From Leifsonia sp. Root227 (lineage in GTDB: Bacteria > Actinomycetota > Actinomycetes > Actinomycetales > Microbacteriaceae): 64,000 nucleotides of DNA. The notes under the pieces were generated by a model that had not been told where the DNA came from, made no database searches, and worked only from the letters and a program-made list of their open reading frames with translations. The stretch lies in contig NZ_LMIO01000001.1 of NCBI RefSeq assembly GCF_001428745.1, positions 582,818-646,817 of the forward strand, given 5' to 3'. Shown here in pieces: positions 41,783 to 51,188 of this stretch (the first letter of the stretch is position 1; every line of letters starts with the position of its first letter). The position numbers and the translations under genes were made by a program.

Positions 41783-43021
41783 ATGTCTCACGACAAACCA
41801 AGCAACCTCCTCAAGCAGCCGACCGCCGTCTGGGCCGTCGCCTTCGCCTCCGTCATCGCCTTCATGGGCATCGGACTGGTCGACCCCATCCTCCCCGCGA
41901 TCGCGAAGAGTCTGCAGGCCACCCCGACCGAGACCGAGATGCTGTTCACCAGCTACCTGCTGATCACCGGCATCGCGATGTTCTTCAGCAGCTGGATCTC
42001 TAGCCGCATCGGAGCGAAGAAGACCCTGCTCATCGGACTGGCGCTGATCGTCGTGTTCGCCCTCGCGGCAGGGCTGTCCCAGAACGTCGAGTCCATCATC
42101 GGCTTCCGCGCAGGCTGGGGACTCGGCAACGCGCTCTTCATCTCCACCGCTCTCGCCACGATCGTGGGAGCGGCTGCGGGAGGAACGTCGTCGGCGATCG
42201 TCCTCTACGAGGCCGCGCTCGGTCTCGGCATCGCGATCGGCCCCCTGCTCGGCGGCCTGCTCGGCAGCTGGAGCTGGCGCGGACCGTTCTTCGGCACGGC
42301 CACCCTCATGGCGGTCGGCTTCATCGCCATCGTCCTGATGCTCAAGAAGTCGCCGGAGAAGCCGCAGCCGACCAGCCTGGGCGCGCCGTTCAAGGCTCTG
42401 GCGAAGCCGGCGCTCGGCTTCCTCGCCGCCGCGGCCCTGTTCTACAACATCGGCTTCTTCGTGCTCCTGGCGTACACGCCGTTCGCCCTCGTTCCGCTCG
42501 GCGTCGAGGACGCGATCTCGCTCGGCCTCATCTTCTTCGGGTGGGGCGTCGCGCTCGCGATCACGTCGGTCTGGGGTGCGCCGCTCCTCACCAGGCGGCT
42601 GCCGCGCACCAGGGTGCTCTGGATCGTGATGCCGCTGCTCGCCATCGACCTGCTCGCCGCCGGCCTGCTGATCGGCTCGCTCGTCGGACTCATCGTCTGC
42701 GTCATCGTCGGCGGCCTGCTGCTCGGCGTGCTGAACACCGTGCTCACCGAGTGCGTGATGGAGGCCACCGACCTGCCTCGGTCCGTCGCATCCAGTGCGT
42801 ACTCCGGTGTCCGGTTCCTCGGCGGAGCCATCGCACCGCCGGCGGCGACGCTGCTGGCCGACACGATTTCGCCCGCGACGCCGTTCTTCGCAGGAGCCGT
42901 CTCGGTGCTGGTCGCGGTCATCCTGATCGTGGCCGGGCACCGCTACCTCAAGCGGGTCGACGGCGTCGAGGAGTCGGGGGTCGAGGAGGCGGAAGCCGTG
43001 TCCGTCGGCGACGCAGTCTGA
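41783..43021 (+). CDS. MFS drug exporter
   Basis: The 412-residue protein has twelve predicted helices, motif A-like SSWISSRIGAKKTLLIG between helices 2 and 3, GAAAGGTSSAIVLYEAALGLGIAIGPLLGG resembling the antiporter motif C, and an acidic C-terminal tail (EESGVEEAEAVSVGD). It is a proton-driven efflux pump, probably induced when ligand releases MarR. The ribosome site is weak (GGAG 12 nt upstream). Confidence 0.9.
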   Translation: MSHDKPSNLLKQPTAVWAVAFASVIAFMGIGLVDPILPAIAKSLQATPTETEMLFTSYLLITGIAMFFSSWISSRIGAKKTLLIGLALIVVFALAAGLSQNVESIIGFRAGWGLGNALFISTALATIVGAAAGGTSSAIVLYEAALGLGIAIGPLLGGLLGSWSWRGPFFGTATLMAVGFIAIVLMLKKSPEKPQPTSLGAPFKALAKPALGFLAAAALFYNIGFFVLLAYTPFALVPLGVEDAISLGLIFFGWGVALAITSVWGAPLLTRRLPRTRVLWIVMPLLAIDLLAAGLLIGSLVGLIVCVIVGGLLLGVLNTVLTECVMEATDLPRSVASSAYSGVRFLGGAIAPPAATLLADTISPATPFFAGAVSVLVAVILIVAGHRYLKRVDGVEESGVEEAEAVSVGDAV

Positions 43022-43063
43022 CGCCGAAGCGCGCGCAGCCTCGGTCGCAGCGTCCGCGAATTC

Positions 43064-43099
43064 GAAGAGCCGCCCTGTTCCTAGGCAGGGCGGCTCTTC
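43064..43099 (+). terminator. Terminator after the MFS gene
   Basis: GAAGAGCCGCCCTG (43064-43077) pairs perfectly with CAGGGCGGCTCTTC (43086-43099) over an 8-nt loop. It may serve both strands. The following stretch to 43266 has no gene. Confidence 0.8.
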
Positions 43100-43266
43100 C
43101 CGTTCGCGAGTTAGGAGCTCACGAACGGGCGACATCGACAGCAGTTGATCGCGCCTACCCGAAAGGCACGATCAGCCGGACGTTCGCTCGGCTATTCTTT
43201 CAGATCGGTAAGCACTGCACCTATCAGGCAGGCCGCCGCGCGTGTCGGGACGCGAATGAGCGAGGC

Positions 43267-44274
43267 TCAGGGCCGTGGCGCCGTCGACCCGCGGAGCGTG
43301 AGTTTCGCGCTCGAGCGGACGGACCGGCTGCGCGGTTCTCCGCCTGCCAGCTCGTCCAGCAGGATGCGGGCGGCCACCGCCCCCTGATCGAACGGGTCCT
43401 GCGACATCGTCGTGAGCTGGAACGACTCCGCGAAATCGTGGTTGTCGATCCCGATCACGGACAGGTCGTCCGGCACGGAGAGACCGTGATCGGCCGCAGC
43501 GAGCATCGCGCCCATCGCCATCTCGTCCGACGCGGCGAAGACGGCGGTCGGGCGCGGACCAGGCCGGTCGAGCAGGGCGTTCATCGCCGCGCGCCCGAGC
43601 GGGAGGGAGAACCCGCCGGGGACCACCCACTCCGGCCGCACGGGGAGTCCGGCGTCGCGCATCGCCTGCTGGAAGCCGTGCAGGCGTCCGACAGGGACCT
43701 GCTTGTTCAGGCCCTCTTCGTCCTCGCCGCCGATATGCGCAATGTCCGTGTGTCCCAGCCCGATCAGGTGCTCCGTGGCGATGCGCGCGGTGGCCTTCTC
43801 GTCGATGCCGACGCTACGCAGTCCCTTCACCGGCCCGCCGACGACGATGGTCGGGTGGCCGAGCGAGGCGAGCTGGTGCCGTTCATCCGCCGTGAAGTCG
43901 AGGCACAGCGCGAGCAGAGCGTCCGTCCTCTTGCGCAGGATGCTGCGGTGGAAGACCCGCTCTCTGTCGCCGCGGTGCCCTCCCAGATTGAACAGGATCA
44001 TGTCGTAGCTGGCGGCGCGCAGCTCGGCGTCGACGCCCTCCAGGACCGACGTGTAGAACCAGCGGCTCACCGAAGGGACGACGACGCCCATCGCGAGCGT
44101 CCGGCCGCTCGCCAGCCCGGAGGCGCTCGATGAGGCGACGTAGCCGAGCTCGTCCGCCGCACGCCGCACGGCAGCGCGTGTCTTGTCCGACACGTTCGGC
44201 AGCCCGCGAAGCGCCCTGGACACGGTCGCCGTCGAGACGCCCGTCGCGCGCGCGACCTCGTCGATCCCTGCCAT
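43267..44274 (-). CDS. LacI-family repressor of the sugar ABC operon
   Basis: The 335-residue regulator has an N-terminal helix-turn-helix (IDEVARATGVSTATVSRALRG), the hinge helix ASGLASGRT, and a periplasmic-binding-like effector domain with AVFAASDEMAMGAM and LSVIGIDNHDFAE. AGGGA precedes ATG 44274. It is the last gene of the leftward SBP-permease-permease operon, so it probably represses it through the operators at 47930-47957. The effector is a sugar, identity unknown. Confidence 0.92.
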   Translation of the reverse strand: MAGIDEVARATGVSTATVSRALRGLPNVSDKTRAAVRRAADELGYVASSSASGLASGRTLAMGVVVPSVSRWFYTSVLEGVDAELRAASYDMILFNLGGHRGDRERVFHRSILRKRTDALLALCLDFTADERHQLASLGHPTIVVGGPVKGLRSVGIDEKATARIATEHLIGLGHTDIAHIGGEDEEGLNKQVPVGRLHGFQQAMRDAGLPVRPEWVVPGGFSLPLGRAAMNALLDRPGPRPTAVFAASDEMAMGAMLAAADHGLSVPDDLSVIGIDNHDFAESFQLTTMSQDPFDQGAVAARILLDELAGGEPRSRSVRSSAKLTLRGSTAPRP

Positions 44275-44289
44275 GCTCGTCCCTCGTCG

Positions 44290-44538
44290 TCAGGAGCCCT
44301 GGTGGGGCATGGTGACGCGTTCGTCGTCCCCCTCCGGCCGACGCGACGCCGCGATGCGGAGCCGCGCCTGCCAGAGGAGCACGAGGATGAGAACGAGAGC
44401 CAACAGTGTCAATGCCCAGCCGAGGGCATCGGCGCCCGTGAGCTCGCTCACGATCGTAACGATCAGGAACGCGAACGCGAAGAACCCGACGATGCCGATG
44501 CCGACGTCGACCACTTCCAGCGAATCGTCCCAGCGCAT
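44290..44538 (-). CDS. Small two-helix membrane protein in the ABC operon
   Basis: The 82-residue protein has helices at about 13-34 and 40-58 and a basic/polar C-terminal tail. It starts 2 nt after the stop of the MalG-like permease, indicating translational coupling, and ends just before lacI. No family recognised; perhaps an accessory of the transporter. Confidence 0.65.
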   Translation of the reverse strand: MRWDDSLEVVDVGIGIVGFFAFAFLIVTIVSELTGADALGWALTLLALVLILVLLWQARLRIAASRRPEGDDERVTMPHQGS

Positions 44539-44540
44539 GA

Positions 44541-45455
44541 TCAGCCCTTCACACCACCGGCGGTGAGCCCGGCGACGATGCGGCGCTGGAAGATCAGCAC
44601 CAGGATGACCAGAGGAACCGTCACGATCGTGCCGGCCGCCATGACGGCGGTGTACGGCTCCTGGTGCGGCTGGCTGCCGGCGAAGGAGGCGATGGCGACG
44701 GTGACGGGCTGCGTGGCGTCACTCGACAGCTGACTGGAGATCAGGTACTCGTTCCAGGAGGAGATGAACGCCAGGATCGCCGTCGTGAACACCGCGGGAG
44801 CGGCGAGCGGCAGGATGATCTTCCGGAAGGCCTGCGCCTGCGTGCATCCGTCGATTCGTGCCGCCTCCTCCAGGTCCCACGGCATCTCGCGGAAGAACGA
44901 GGTGAGCGTGTAGACCGTCAGCGGGAGCACGAACGAGATGCTCGGGATGATCAGGGCCTGGTACGTGCCCATCCAGCCGATGTTCGTGAAGAGCTGGAAC
45001 AGCGGCGTGATGAGGGCGACGCCGGGGAACATCGACGCACCGAGGATGAGCCCGAGCACGATGCCCTTGAACTTGAATTCGAGGCGGGCGAGCGCGTACG
45101 CGGCGAACGTGCCGACCAGGAGGGCGATGATCGTGACGCAGGCTCCGATGAACAGCGAGTTCAGGAGCGCCTGGCCGAGATGGTTGCCGAGCTTGGTGGA
45201 GAACGCCGTCGCGTAGTTGTCCCAGGTGAAGTGGGTGAACCACGGCGTGGTGTCGAAGGTGTACCCGACATCGCGGAACGAGGTCACGACCATCCAGTAG
45301 AACGGCAGCAGGCACCAGAGCACGATGATGATCGCGCTGATCCCGGTGCGGATGCCCGCGTTGCGCTGGCGCGACTTCGTCTTGGACTTCTGCTTGGTGC
45401 GGGGGAGGGCGTTCGCTTCGGCGGTGGCAGCTGCCGGCCCGGCGACGGTGGTCAT
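44541..45455 (-). CDS. Carbohydrate ABC transporter permease (MalG type, CUT1)
   Basis: The 304-residue protein has six helices and the EAA loop EEAARIDGCTQAQAFRKIIL near residues 195-214. It is the inner-membrane partner of the MalF-type permease. ATG 45455 overlaps the upstream TGA, with GGGAG 7 nt before it. A GTG one codon earlier is possible. No ATPase gene is present in the operon, so a shared MsiK-like ATPase elsewhere is likely. Confidence 0.92.
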   Translation of the reverse strand: MTTVAGPAAATAEANALPRTKQKSKTKSRQRNAGIRTGISAIIIVLWCLLPFYWMVVTSFRDVGYTFDTTPWFTHFTWDNYATAFSTKLGNHLGQALLNSLFIGACVTIIALLVGTFAAYALARLEFKFKGIVLGLILGASMFPGVALITPLFQLFTNIGWMGTYQALIIPSISFVLPLTVYTLTSFFREMPWDLEEAARIDGCTQAQAFRKIILPLAAPAVFTTAILAFISSWNEYLISSQLSSDATQPVTVAIASFAGSQPHQEPYTAVMAAGTIVTVPLVILVLIFQRRIVAGLTAGGVKG

Positions 45456-46489
45456 CACTTCGCTCCCTTCTGCTGGGCTTCCTGGGTTCTGACGACGTTG
45501 GTCCCGAGGAACCTGACGAAGATGAACGCCACGAGGAAGATGAGGATGAACGTGATCGTCGACAGGGCGGAGGCGCTGTTGAAGCCCTGCCTGATCTGAT
45601 CGACCACGAGGATGGAGAGGGTGGTCGTGGCATTACCGGTGCCACCACCTCCGCCGGTGAGGATCGCTGGCAGGTCGTAGATGCGGAGGGCGTCGAGCAC
45701 GCGGAACAGCACGGCGACGAGCAGAGCCGGTTTCACCAGCGGCATCGTCACCCGCCAGAACCGCTGCCAGGTGGTGGCGCCGTCGACCTTGGCGGCCTCG
45801 TACACCTCCTCCGGGATGATCTGCAGCCCGGCCAGGATGAGCAGGGCCATGAACGGCGTCGTCTTCCAGGTGTCGGCGATGATCACCGCGAACCTGGATG
45901 CCCACTCATCACTCGTCCAGAGGATGTGCGCGCCGAGCACGGCGTTGGCGATACCGGCGACCGAGAAGATGAAGTACCAGAGCTTCGCGGTGACGGCGGT
46001 CGGGATGGCCCACGGCACCAGGATGGCGGCGCGGACGAGGCCGCGGCCGCGGAAGGTGCGGTTCATGATGAAGGCGAACCACATCCCGAGCACGGTCTCC
46101 AGGACCACGGTGGTGACGGTGAAGAAGAACGTGACGAAGACGGCGTTCCAGAACTGCGAGCCCAGGTTGCCGGGCGGGCAGGTGATGCTCTCGCCGTTGG
46201 GGCCTGCGCACTGCTGGAACAGCCAGTGCGCGTAGTTCTGGAATCCGGCGAAGCCGCCCTGCACGAACAGGCCGGTGGCCGGGTCGAGTCCGGCGTCCTT
46301 CTGGAAGGACATGATGATCGCGCTGACGACCGGGTAACCGATGACGACAGCGAGGAGGACCAGGGTGGGGAGGATGAGATAGAGCGCCCAGCGACCTTGC
46401 TGACGGCGGTTCTTCTTCACCCCGGCGCGCAGTTGCGGCGACTTGGGGTTCTGGGTTCCTGGCGGGGCGACGACGTTCGACGTTGACAT
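45455..46489 (-). CDS. Carbohydrate ABC transporter permease (MalF type, CUT1)
   Basis: The 344-residue protein has six to seven helices and the EAA loop EVYEAAKVDGATTWQRFWRV. There is a periplasmic loop of about 50 residues with two cysteines (QQCAGPNG, ITCPPG). It forms the channel with the next gene's product. A 13-bp hairpin separates it from the binding-protein gene upstream, probably lowering its expression relative to the binding protein. Confidence 0.92.
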   Translation of the reverse strand: MSTSNVVAPPGTQNPKSPQLRAGVKKNRRQQGRWALYLILPTLVLLAVVIGYPVVSAIIMSFQKDAGLDPATGLFVQGGFAGFQNYAHWLFQQCAGPNGESITCPPGNLGSQFWNAVFVTFFFTVTTVVLETVLGMWFAFIMNRTFRGRGLVRAAILVPWAIPTAVTAKLWYFIFSVAGIANAVLGAHILWTSDEWASRFAVIIADTWKTTPFMALLILAGLQIIPEEVYEAAKVDGATTWQRFWRVTMPLVKPALLVAVLFRVLDALRIYDLPAILTGGGGGTGNATTTLSILVVDQIRQGFNSASALSTITFILIFLVAFIFVRFLGTNVVRTQEAQQKGAK

Positions 46490-46524
46490 GTGAGGCCTCC
46501 GAGACGGGGTTCAGGGGAAGGGGA

Positions 46525-46554
46525 CCGGGCGGCGGGAGAGTTCCCGCCGCCCGG
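46525..46554 (-). repeat. Intercistronic hairpin between binding protein and permease genes
   Basis: CCGGGCGGCGGGA (46525-46537) pairs perfectly with TCCCGCCGCCCGG (46542-46554) over a 4-nt loop. There is no T tract on the minus strand, so read-through is expected. It is positioned like the malE-malF hairpins that protect the 3' end of the binding-protein mRNA. Confidence 0.7.
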
Positions 46555-46572
46555 TGGCCGCATCCGGTCGGG

Positions 46573-47856
46573 TTATCCGGCGCTCGCGGTCTTGATGGCC
46601 GCAGCCATGTCCTTCAGCGCCTGGTCGACCGACTTGTCACCCTTCAGCGCTGCGTAGGAGTTGTCCTGCACCGCCTTCGTGATGGCCGGGTAGAACGGCG
46701 ACACGGGACGCGGGACGGCGTTCTCGATCGACGTCTTCAGGGTCGACAGGTACGGCAGCTGCGTGTTCAGGCTCGCGTCGTCGTACAGCGACGACAGCAC
46801 GGGAGCCAGCGAGCCCTGGGTCACGAAGAACTTCTGGGTCTCTTCGCTCTGCAGGAACTTGAGGAACGCGAACGCTGTCGCCTTGTGCTTCGAGTAGACG
46901 CTGATCGCCGCGTTGTGACCACCGAGGCTGGAGACGCCCGGCTTGTCGGCGGTGACGCCGGGAAGCGGTGCGATTCCGAAGGTGTCCTTCACGGTCGAGC
47001 TGCCGTCCGTCTTGGCCAGGTTGTACACGTACGGCCAGTTGCGCAGGAACAGGAGCTTGCCTGCCTCGAACGCCTGGCGTCCCTGCTCCTCCTGGTATGT
47101 GATGGCCTCAGCCGGGATCTGCCCGTTCTTGAAGCCATCGGTCAGGCGGGTGAGTCCGGCGTTGGCCTCGGAGCTGTCCACGGTGACGGTCTTGCCGTCG
47201 TCGCCGACGATGGTGCCTCCGTTGGTGTTGATGGCCTCAGCCACGTTCACCGTCAGACCCTCGTACTTGGCGAACTGGCCTGCGTAGCAGCCGATGCCCT
47301 TCGCCTTGGCGATGTCGCAGTCCTTGAGCATTTCGTCCCAGGTCTTCGGCGGCGTCGGAACGAGGTCCTTGCGGTAGTAGAGGATGCCGCCGTCCGAGGT
47401 CTGCGGCGCCGCGTACTGGGTGCCGTTGTACGTGCCGGACTTGACGGTCGGTGCCAGAAGCGCCGAGTTGTCCATCTTGAGGTCGCCGGTCAGCGGCTGC
47501 AGCCAGCCCTTGGCGGCGAACTCGCCTGTCCACACGACGTCGACGTCGACGACGTCGTAGCCGGAGTCCTTGGCCTGGAAGTGCTGGACGAGGTCGTCGT
47601 GCTGCTGGTCCGCCTGGTCGGACTGCTCCTTGAAGGTGACCTTCTCATCCGGGTGGGCCGCGTTCCACTTGTCGACGAGCGGGCGGACGACGTTCGAGTT
47701 GTCCTTGCCCTGAACGTAGGTGATCGGGCCTTTCGACGTGAGGTTGGCGCTGGCGTCCCCGCCCCCGCTGCCCCCTGAACCACCACCGGTGCATCCCGCC
47801 AGCGCGAGGCCGACGACGGCCACTCCGGCGATCACCGAGAGACGTGCTGCTTTCAT
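46573..47856 (-). CDS. Sugar ABC transporter substrate-binding lipoprotein
   Basis: The 427-residue lipoprotein has a signal sequence with lipobox LALAGC and lipidated Cys22, followed by a Gly/Ser-rich tether. The CUT1 binding fold has NSNVVRPLVDKWNAAHPDEKV near 50-70, DVVDVDVVWTGEFAAKGWL and FAFLKFLQSEETQKF. I chose ATG 47856 with GAGGAG 4 nt upstream; the frame is open further but without signals. The sugar is unknown. Confidence 0.93.
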   Translation of the reverse strand: MKAARLSVIAGVAVVGLALAGCTGGGSGGSGGGDASANLTSKGPITYVQGKDNSNVVRPLVDKWNAAHPDEKVTFKEQSDQADQQHDDLVQHFQAKDSGYDVVDVDVVWTGEFAAKGWLQPLTGDLKMDNSALLAPTVKSGTYNGTQYAAPQTSDGGILYYRKDLVPTPPKTWDEMLKDCDIAKAKGIGCYAGQFAKYEGLTVNVAEAINTNGGTIVGDDGKTVTVDSSEANAGLTRLTDGFKNGQIPAEAITYQEEQGRQAFEAGKLLFLRNWPYVYNLAKTDGSSTVKDTFGIAPLPGVTADKPGVSSLGGHNAAISVYSKHKATAFAFLKFLQSEETQKFFVTQGSLAPVLSSLYDDASLNTQLPYLSTLKTSIENAVPRPVSPFYPAITKAVQDNSYAALKGDKSVDQALKDMAAAIKTASAG

Positions 47857-47905
47857 TTCACTCCTCGTTGAGCTCTTGGTGCAGGCGCGGGTGCGCCCTG
47901 CACGG

Positions 47906-47957
47906 ACGCTACCCCCGTGTGCGGGTGCAATGCAAGCGTTTACGTCAAGCGCTTGCA
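47906..47957 (-). promoter_or_regulatory. Promoter and twin LacI operators of the sugar ABC operon
   Basis: On the minus strand TTGCAT (47930-47935) and TAGCGT (47906-47911) form a promoter with an 18-bp spacer. Two LacI-type sites overlap or flank the -35: TGCAAGCGTTTACG (47931-47944) and CAAGCGCTTG (47946-47955), centres 13 bp apart. The second is a perfect 10-bp palindrome of the AAGCGCTT class. Confidence 0.75.
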
Positions 47958-47992
47958 TCACGGTTGTGTCACGCCGGGTCTACGCTGAAACC

Positions 47993-49879
47993 ATGAGCGG
48001 GATGCGCGGCATGGCCGGCGGTGGAGGCGGCGGTCGCGGCCGGGTGAGCGGCGGAGACGCGGAGGCGCAGAAAGCGCTGAACGCGACGGCGCCCAAGATC
48101 CCGCACCTGTTCCGGCGCATCACGACGCTCTTCGCCCCCCACAAGACCGCGATCATCGTCACGATGGTGCTCGTGCTCATCGGAGCGGCCCTGTCGGTGG
48201 TGCCCCCGTTGCTCACCCAGCGGGCGTTCGACGATGGGCTGTTCCCGAAGAGCGGCAAGCCGGACATGGAGGCGCTGATCACGATCGTCGTCGTGATGAT
48301 CGTGGTGTTCGTCGGGTCGGCGCTGCTCGGCGTGTGGCAGACCTATCTGACCTCGTCGGTGGGCAACAAGGTGATGGGCGCGCTGCGGGTCCGGCTGTTC
48401 TCGCACCTGCAGTCGATGGAGCTGAGCTTCTTCACCAAGACGAAGACGGGCATCATCCAGTCCAGGCTGCAGAACGACGTCGGCGGTGTGGCCAACGTCC
48501 TCACCAACACGATGTCGAGCATCCTGGGCAACACTGTGACGGTGATCGCGGCGTTCGTCGCGATGATCCTGCTCAACTGGCAGCTCACCATCGTGGCCGT
48601 CATCCTGATGCCGATCCTGGTCATCGCGCAGCGCAGGGTCGGCCAGGTGCGCGCGCGGATCGCGACGAAGACGCAGGAGTCGCTGTCCGATATGACGGCG
48701 ATCACGCAGGAGACGCTGAGCGTGTCCGGCATCCTGCTCTCGAAGAGCTTCAACAGGCAGGCCGCCGAGGTCGGCCGGTATTCCGACGAGAACGAGAACC
48801 AGATCCGGCTGCAGGTGTCGCAGTCGATGAGCGGTCAGTGGTTCTTCGCGATGGTGAACATCTTCCTGTCGTCCATCCCCGCCATCGTCTATCTGGTGTC
48901 CGGCTGGCTCGTGCTCGGCGGCGCCACCGACATCACAGCGGGCACGATCGTGGCGTTCACCACCGTGCAGGCCAGGCTCCTGTTCCCGCTGCTCGCCCTG
49001 ATGCGGGTGGCGCTCGACCTGCAGACCTCCGGCGCGCTGTTCGCCCGCATCTTCGAATACCTCGACCTGAAGCCGGCCATCTCCGACCGTCAGGATGCGA
49101 CCCCCGTCGACCCGGAGCGGGACCTCGGCCGCGTCGAATTCGACCACGTCGTGTTCCGCTACCCCGATGCGCGCGAGGGGGAGAGGAACACCCTCGACGA
49201 CGTCTCCTTCGTGATCGAGCCCGGCGAATTCGCCGCGTTCGTCGGCCCGTCCGGTGCAGGCAAGACGACCGTCTCGTACCTCATCCCGCGGTTCTACGAC
49301 GCGACGAGCGGACGCATCCTGTTCGGCGACACGGACATCAGGTCGCTGCAGCAGGACTCCCTGGTCTCGCACATCGGCATCGTGAGTCAGGAGACATACC
49401 TCTTCCACGCCACGATCGCGGAGAACCTTCGATACGCCAGGCCGGATGCGACGCAGGCGGAGATCGAGGAGGCCACCAGGAAGGCGAATATCCACGAGAC
49501 GATCGCGAGCTTCCCCGACGGCTACGACACGCTCGTCGGAGAGCGTGGCTACCGGCTCTCCGGTGGGGAGAAGCAGCGCATCGCGATCGCCAGGGTGCTG
49601 CTCAAAGACCCGGAGGTGCTGATCCTCGACGAGGCGACCAGCGCCCTCGACTCCATCTCGGAGCGGGTGGTGCAGCAGGCGCTCGACACCGCATCCAGGG
49701 GCAGGACCACCATCGCGATCGCCCACCGGCTGTCCACGATCGTCGCGGCCGACGTCATCTTCGTGATCGACCACGGGCAGCTCGTCGAGCACGGAACGCA
49801 CAGGGAACTGCTGGAGCGCGGCGGCGTGTACGCGGGCCTCTACCGCGAGCAGACGGAGGGCGCGCTGCTCGACGACTGA
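47993..49879 (+). CDS. ABC multidrug exporter, fused membrane and ATPase domains
   Basis: The 628-residue half-transporter has a Gly-rich N-terminus, six helices (about 45-345), and an ATPase with Walker A GPSGAGKTT near 417-425, signature LSGGEKQR near 522 and Walker B VLILDEATSALD. It acts as a dimer to export drugs or lipids. ATG 47993 lies 6 nt after TACGCT (47981-47986) with no ribosome site, so it is leaderless. Its promoter lies back to back with the sugar operon operators. Confidence 0.92.
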   Translation: MSGMRGMAGGGGGGRGRVSGGDAEAQKALNATAPKIPHLFRRITTLFAPHKTAIIVTMVLVLIGAALSVVPPLLTQRAFDDGLFPKSGKPDMEALITIVVVMIVVFVGSALLGVWQTYLTSSVGNKVMGALRVRLFSHLQSMELSFFTKTKTGIIQSRLQNDVGGVANVLTNTMSSILGNTVTVIAAFVAMILLNWQLTIVAVILMPILVIAQRRVGQVRARIATKTQESLSDMTAITQETLSVSGILLSKSFNRQAAEVGRYSDENENQIRLQVSQSMSGQWFFAMVNIFLSSIPAIVYLVSGWLVLGGATDITAGTIVAFTTVQARLLFPLLALMRVALDLQTSGALFARIFEYLDLKPAISDRQDATPVDPERDLGRVEFDHVVFRYPDAREGERNTLDDVSFVIEPGEFAAFVGPSGAGKTTVSYLIPRFYDATSGRILFGDTDIRSLQQDSLVSHIGIVSQETYLFHATIAENLRYARPDATQAEIEEATRKANIHETIASFPDGYDTLVGERGYRLSGGEKQRIAIARVLLKDPEVLILDEATSALDSISERVVQQALDTASRGRTTIAIAHRLSTIVAADVIFVIDHGQLVEHGTHRELLERGGVYAGLYREQTEGALLDD

Positions 49880-49880
49880 G

Positions 49881-49898
49881 TGTTAGGCTAGCCTAACA
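49881..49898 (+). promoter_or_regulatory. DtxR/MntR-type operator upstream of mntH
   Basis: TGTTAGGCTAGCCTAACA is a perfect 18-bp palindrome matching the DtxR/IdeR/MntR box pattern (TTAGG...CCTAA). It ends 20 bp before the mntH ATG and overlaps the likely -10 TAACAAT. mntR, its probable reader, is the convergent neighbour of mntH. Confidence 0.85.
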
Positions 49899-49917
49899 AT
49901 TCAGTTAGGGGCTTGCG

Positions 49918-51183
49918 ATGGCGGATGCGATGACGGCGAAGGAGCAGCGCTCCTCCCGCGCGCGCCGCCCGTCCACCCGCCTCTGGTTCCTGCTCGGGCC
50001 GGCGTTCGTGGCCGCAATCGCCTACGTCGACCCCGGGAACGTCGCCGCCAACCTCACCGCGGGCGCGCAGTACGGCTACCTGCTCGTCTGGGTGCTGGTC
50101 GCAGCCAACGTGATCGCTGTCTTCGTGCAGTACCAGTCGGCGAAGCTCGGGATCGTCACGGGCCGCAGCCTTCCGGAACTGCTCGGCGCACGCCTCGGCA
50201 CCGGGGGCAGGCGGGCGTTCTGGGTGCAGGCGGAGCTGGTCGCCGCCGCGACCGACCTGGCGGAGGTGATCGGCGGAGCCATCGCGCTCAATCTGCTGTT
50301 CGGCCTCCCGCTTCCGCTCGGCGGCCTGGTCGTCGGCGTTGTCGCGATCGGCATCCTCGCCATCCAGTCGCGCAGGGGGCAGCGGCCGTTCGAGGCGGTC
50401 ATCCTCGGGCTGCTCGGCGTGATCTCGATCGGCTTCCTCGCCGGCCTGTTCGTGAGCCCAGTCGACTGGGGCGCGGCGGCAGGCGGACTCGTTCCCCGGT
50501 TCGACGGCGCCCCGACCGTCCTGCTCGCGGCGAGCATGCTTGGCGCCACGGTGATGCCGCACGCGATCTACCTGCACTCCGCCCTCGCCCGCGACAGGCA
50601 CGGCCACGCCACCACTCCGGATGCGCGTCGCAGGCTGCTGCGGGCCACCCGCGTCGACGTCGTGGCCGCCCTCGTGCTCGCCGGGGCCGTGAACATCGCC
50701 ATGCTGCTGCTCGCCGCAGCCTCCCTCGGCGGTGCCGCAGGGACGGACACGATCGAGGGGGCGCACGCCGCGATCACGGCAGCCCTCGGCCCCGTGGTGG
50801 GGATCGCGTTCGCAGTCGGCCTGCTCGCGTCAGGGCTCGCATCCACCTCGGTCGGCAGCTATGCGGGGGCGACGATCATGGCGGGGCTGCTGACGGTGCG
50901 CATCCCGTTGCTGACGCGCAGGGTGGTGACGCTCATCCCCGCCATCGCGATCCTCGCGCTCGGCGTCGAACCGACCTGGGCGCTCGTCGTCAGCCAGGTG
51001 TTCCTGAGCCTCGGCATCCCGTTCGCGATGATCCCGCTCCTGAGGCTCACCGGGTCGAAGGCCGTGATGGGAGACAGGGCGGACAGCGTCTGGATGCGCG
51101 TGGCAGGGGTCGGGATCGCGGCCCTCGTGGTGGTGCTCAACATCGCGCTGGTGGTGCTGACAGTGGGGGAGTGGGTCGGCTGA
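49918..51183 (+). CDS. mntH: Nramp-family divalent metal importer MntH
   Basis: The 421-residue, eleven-helix Nramp transporter has the first-helix metal motif DPGN (38-41) and the sixth-helix MPH motif near residue 212 (GATVMPHAIYLHSAL). It imports Mn(II), and possibly Fe(II), with protons. AGGGG lies 6 nt upstream of the ATG. A perfect MntR/DtxR palindrome overlaps its promoter, so Mn-loaded MntR should repress it. Only 5 bp separate it from the stop of mntR. Confidence 0.95.
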   Translation: MADAMTAKEQRSSRARRPSTRLWFLLGPAFVAAIAYVDPGNVAANLTAGAQYGYLLVWVLVAANVIAVFVQYQSAKLGIVTGRSLPELLGARLGTGGRRAFWVQAELVAAATDLAEVIGGAIALNLLFGLPLPLGGLVVGVVAIGILAIQSRRGQRPFEAVILGLLGVISIGFLAGLFVSPVDWGAAAGGLVPRFDGAPTVLLAASMLGATVMPHAIYLHSALARDRHGHATTPDARRRLLRATRVDVVAALVLAGAVNIAMLLLAAASLGGAAGTDTIEGAHAAITAALGPVVGIAFAVGLLASGLASTSVGSYAGATIMAGLLTVRIPLLTRRVVTLIPAIAILALGVEPTWALVVSQVFLSLGIPFAMIPLLRLTGSKAVMGDRADSVWMRVAGVGIAALVVVLNIALVVLTVGEWVG

Positions 51184-51188
51184 CGAGG

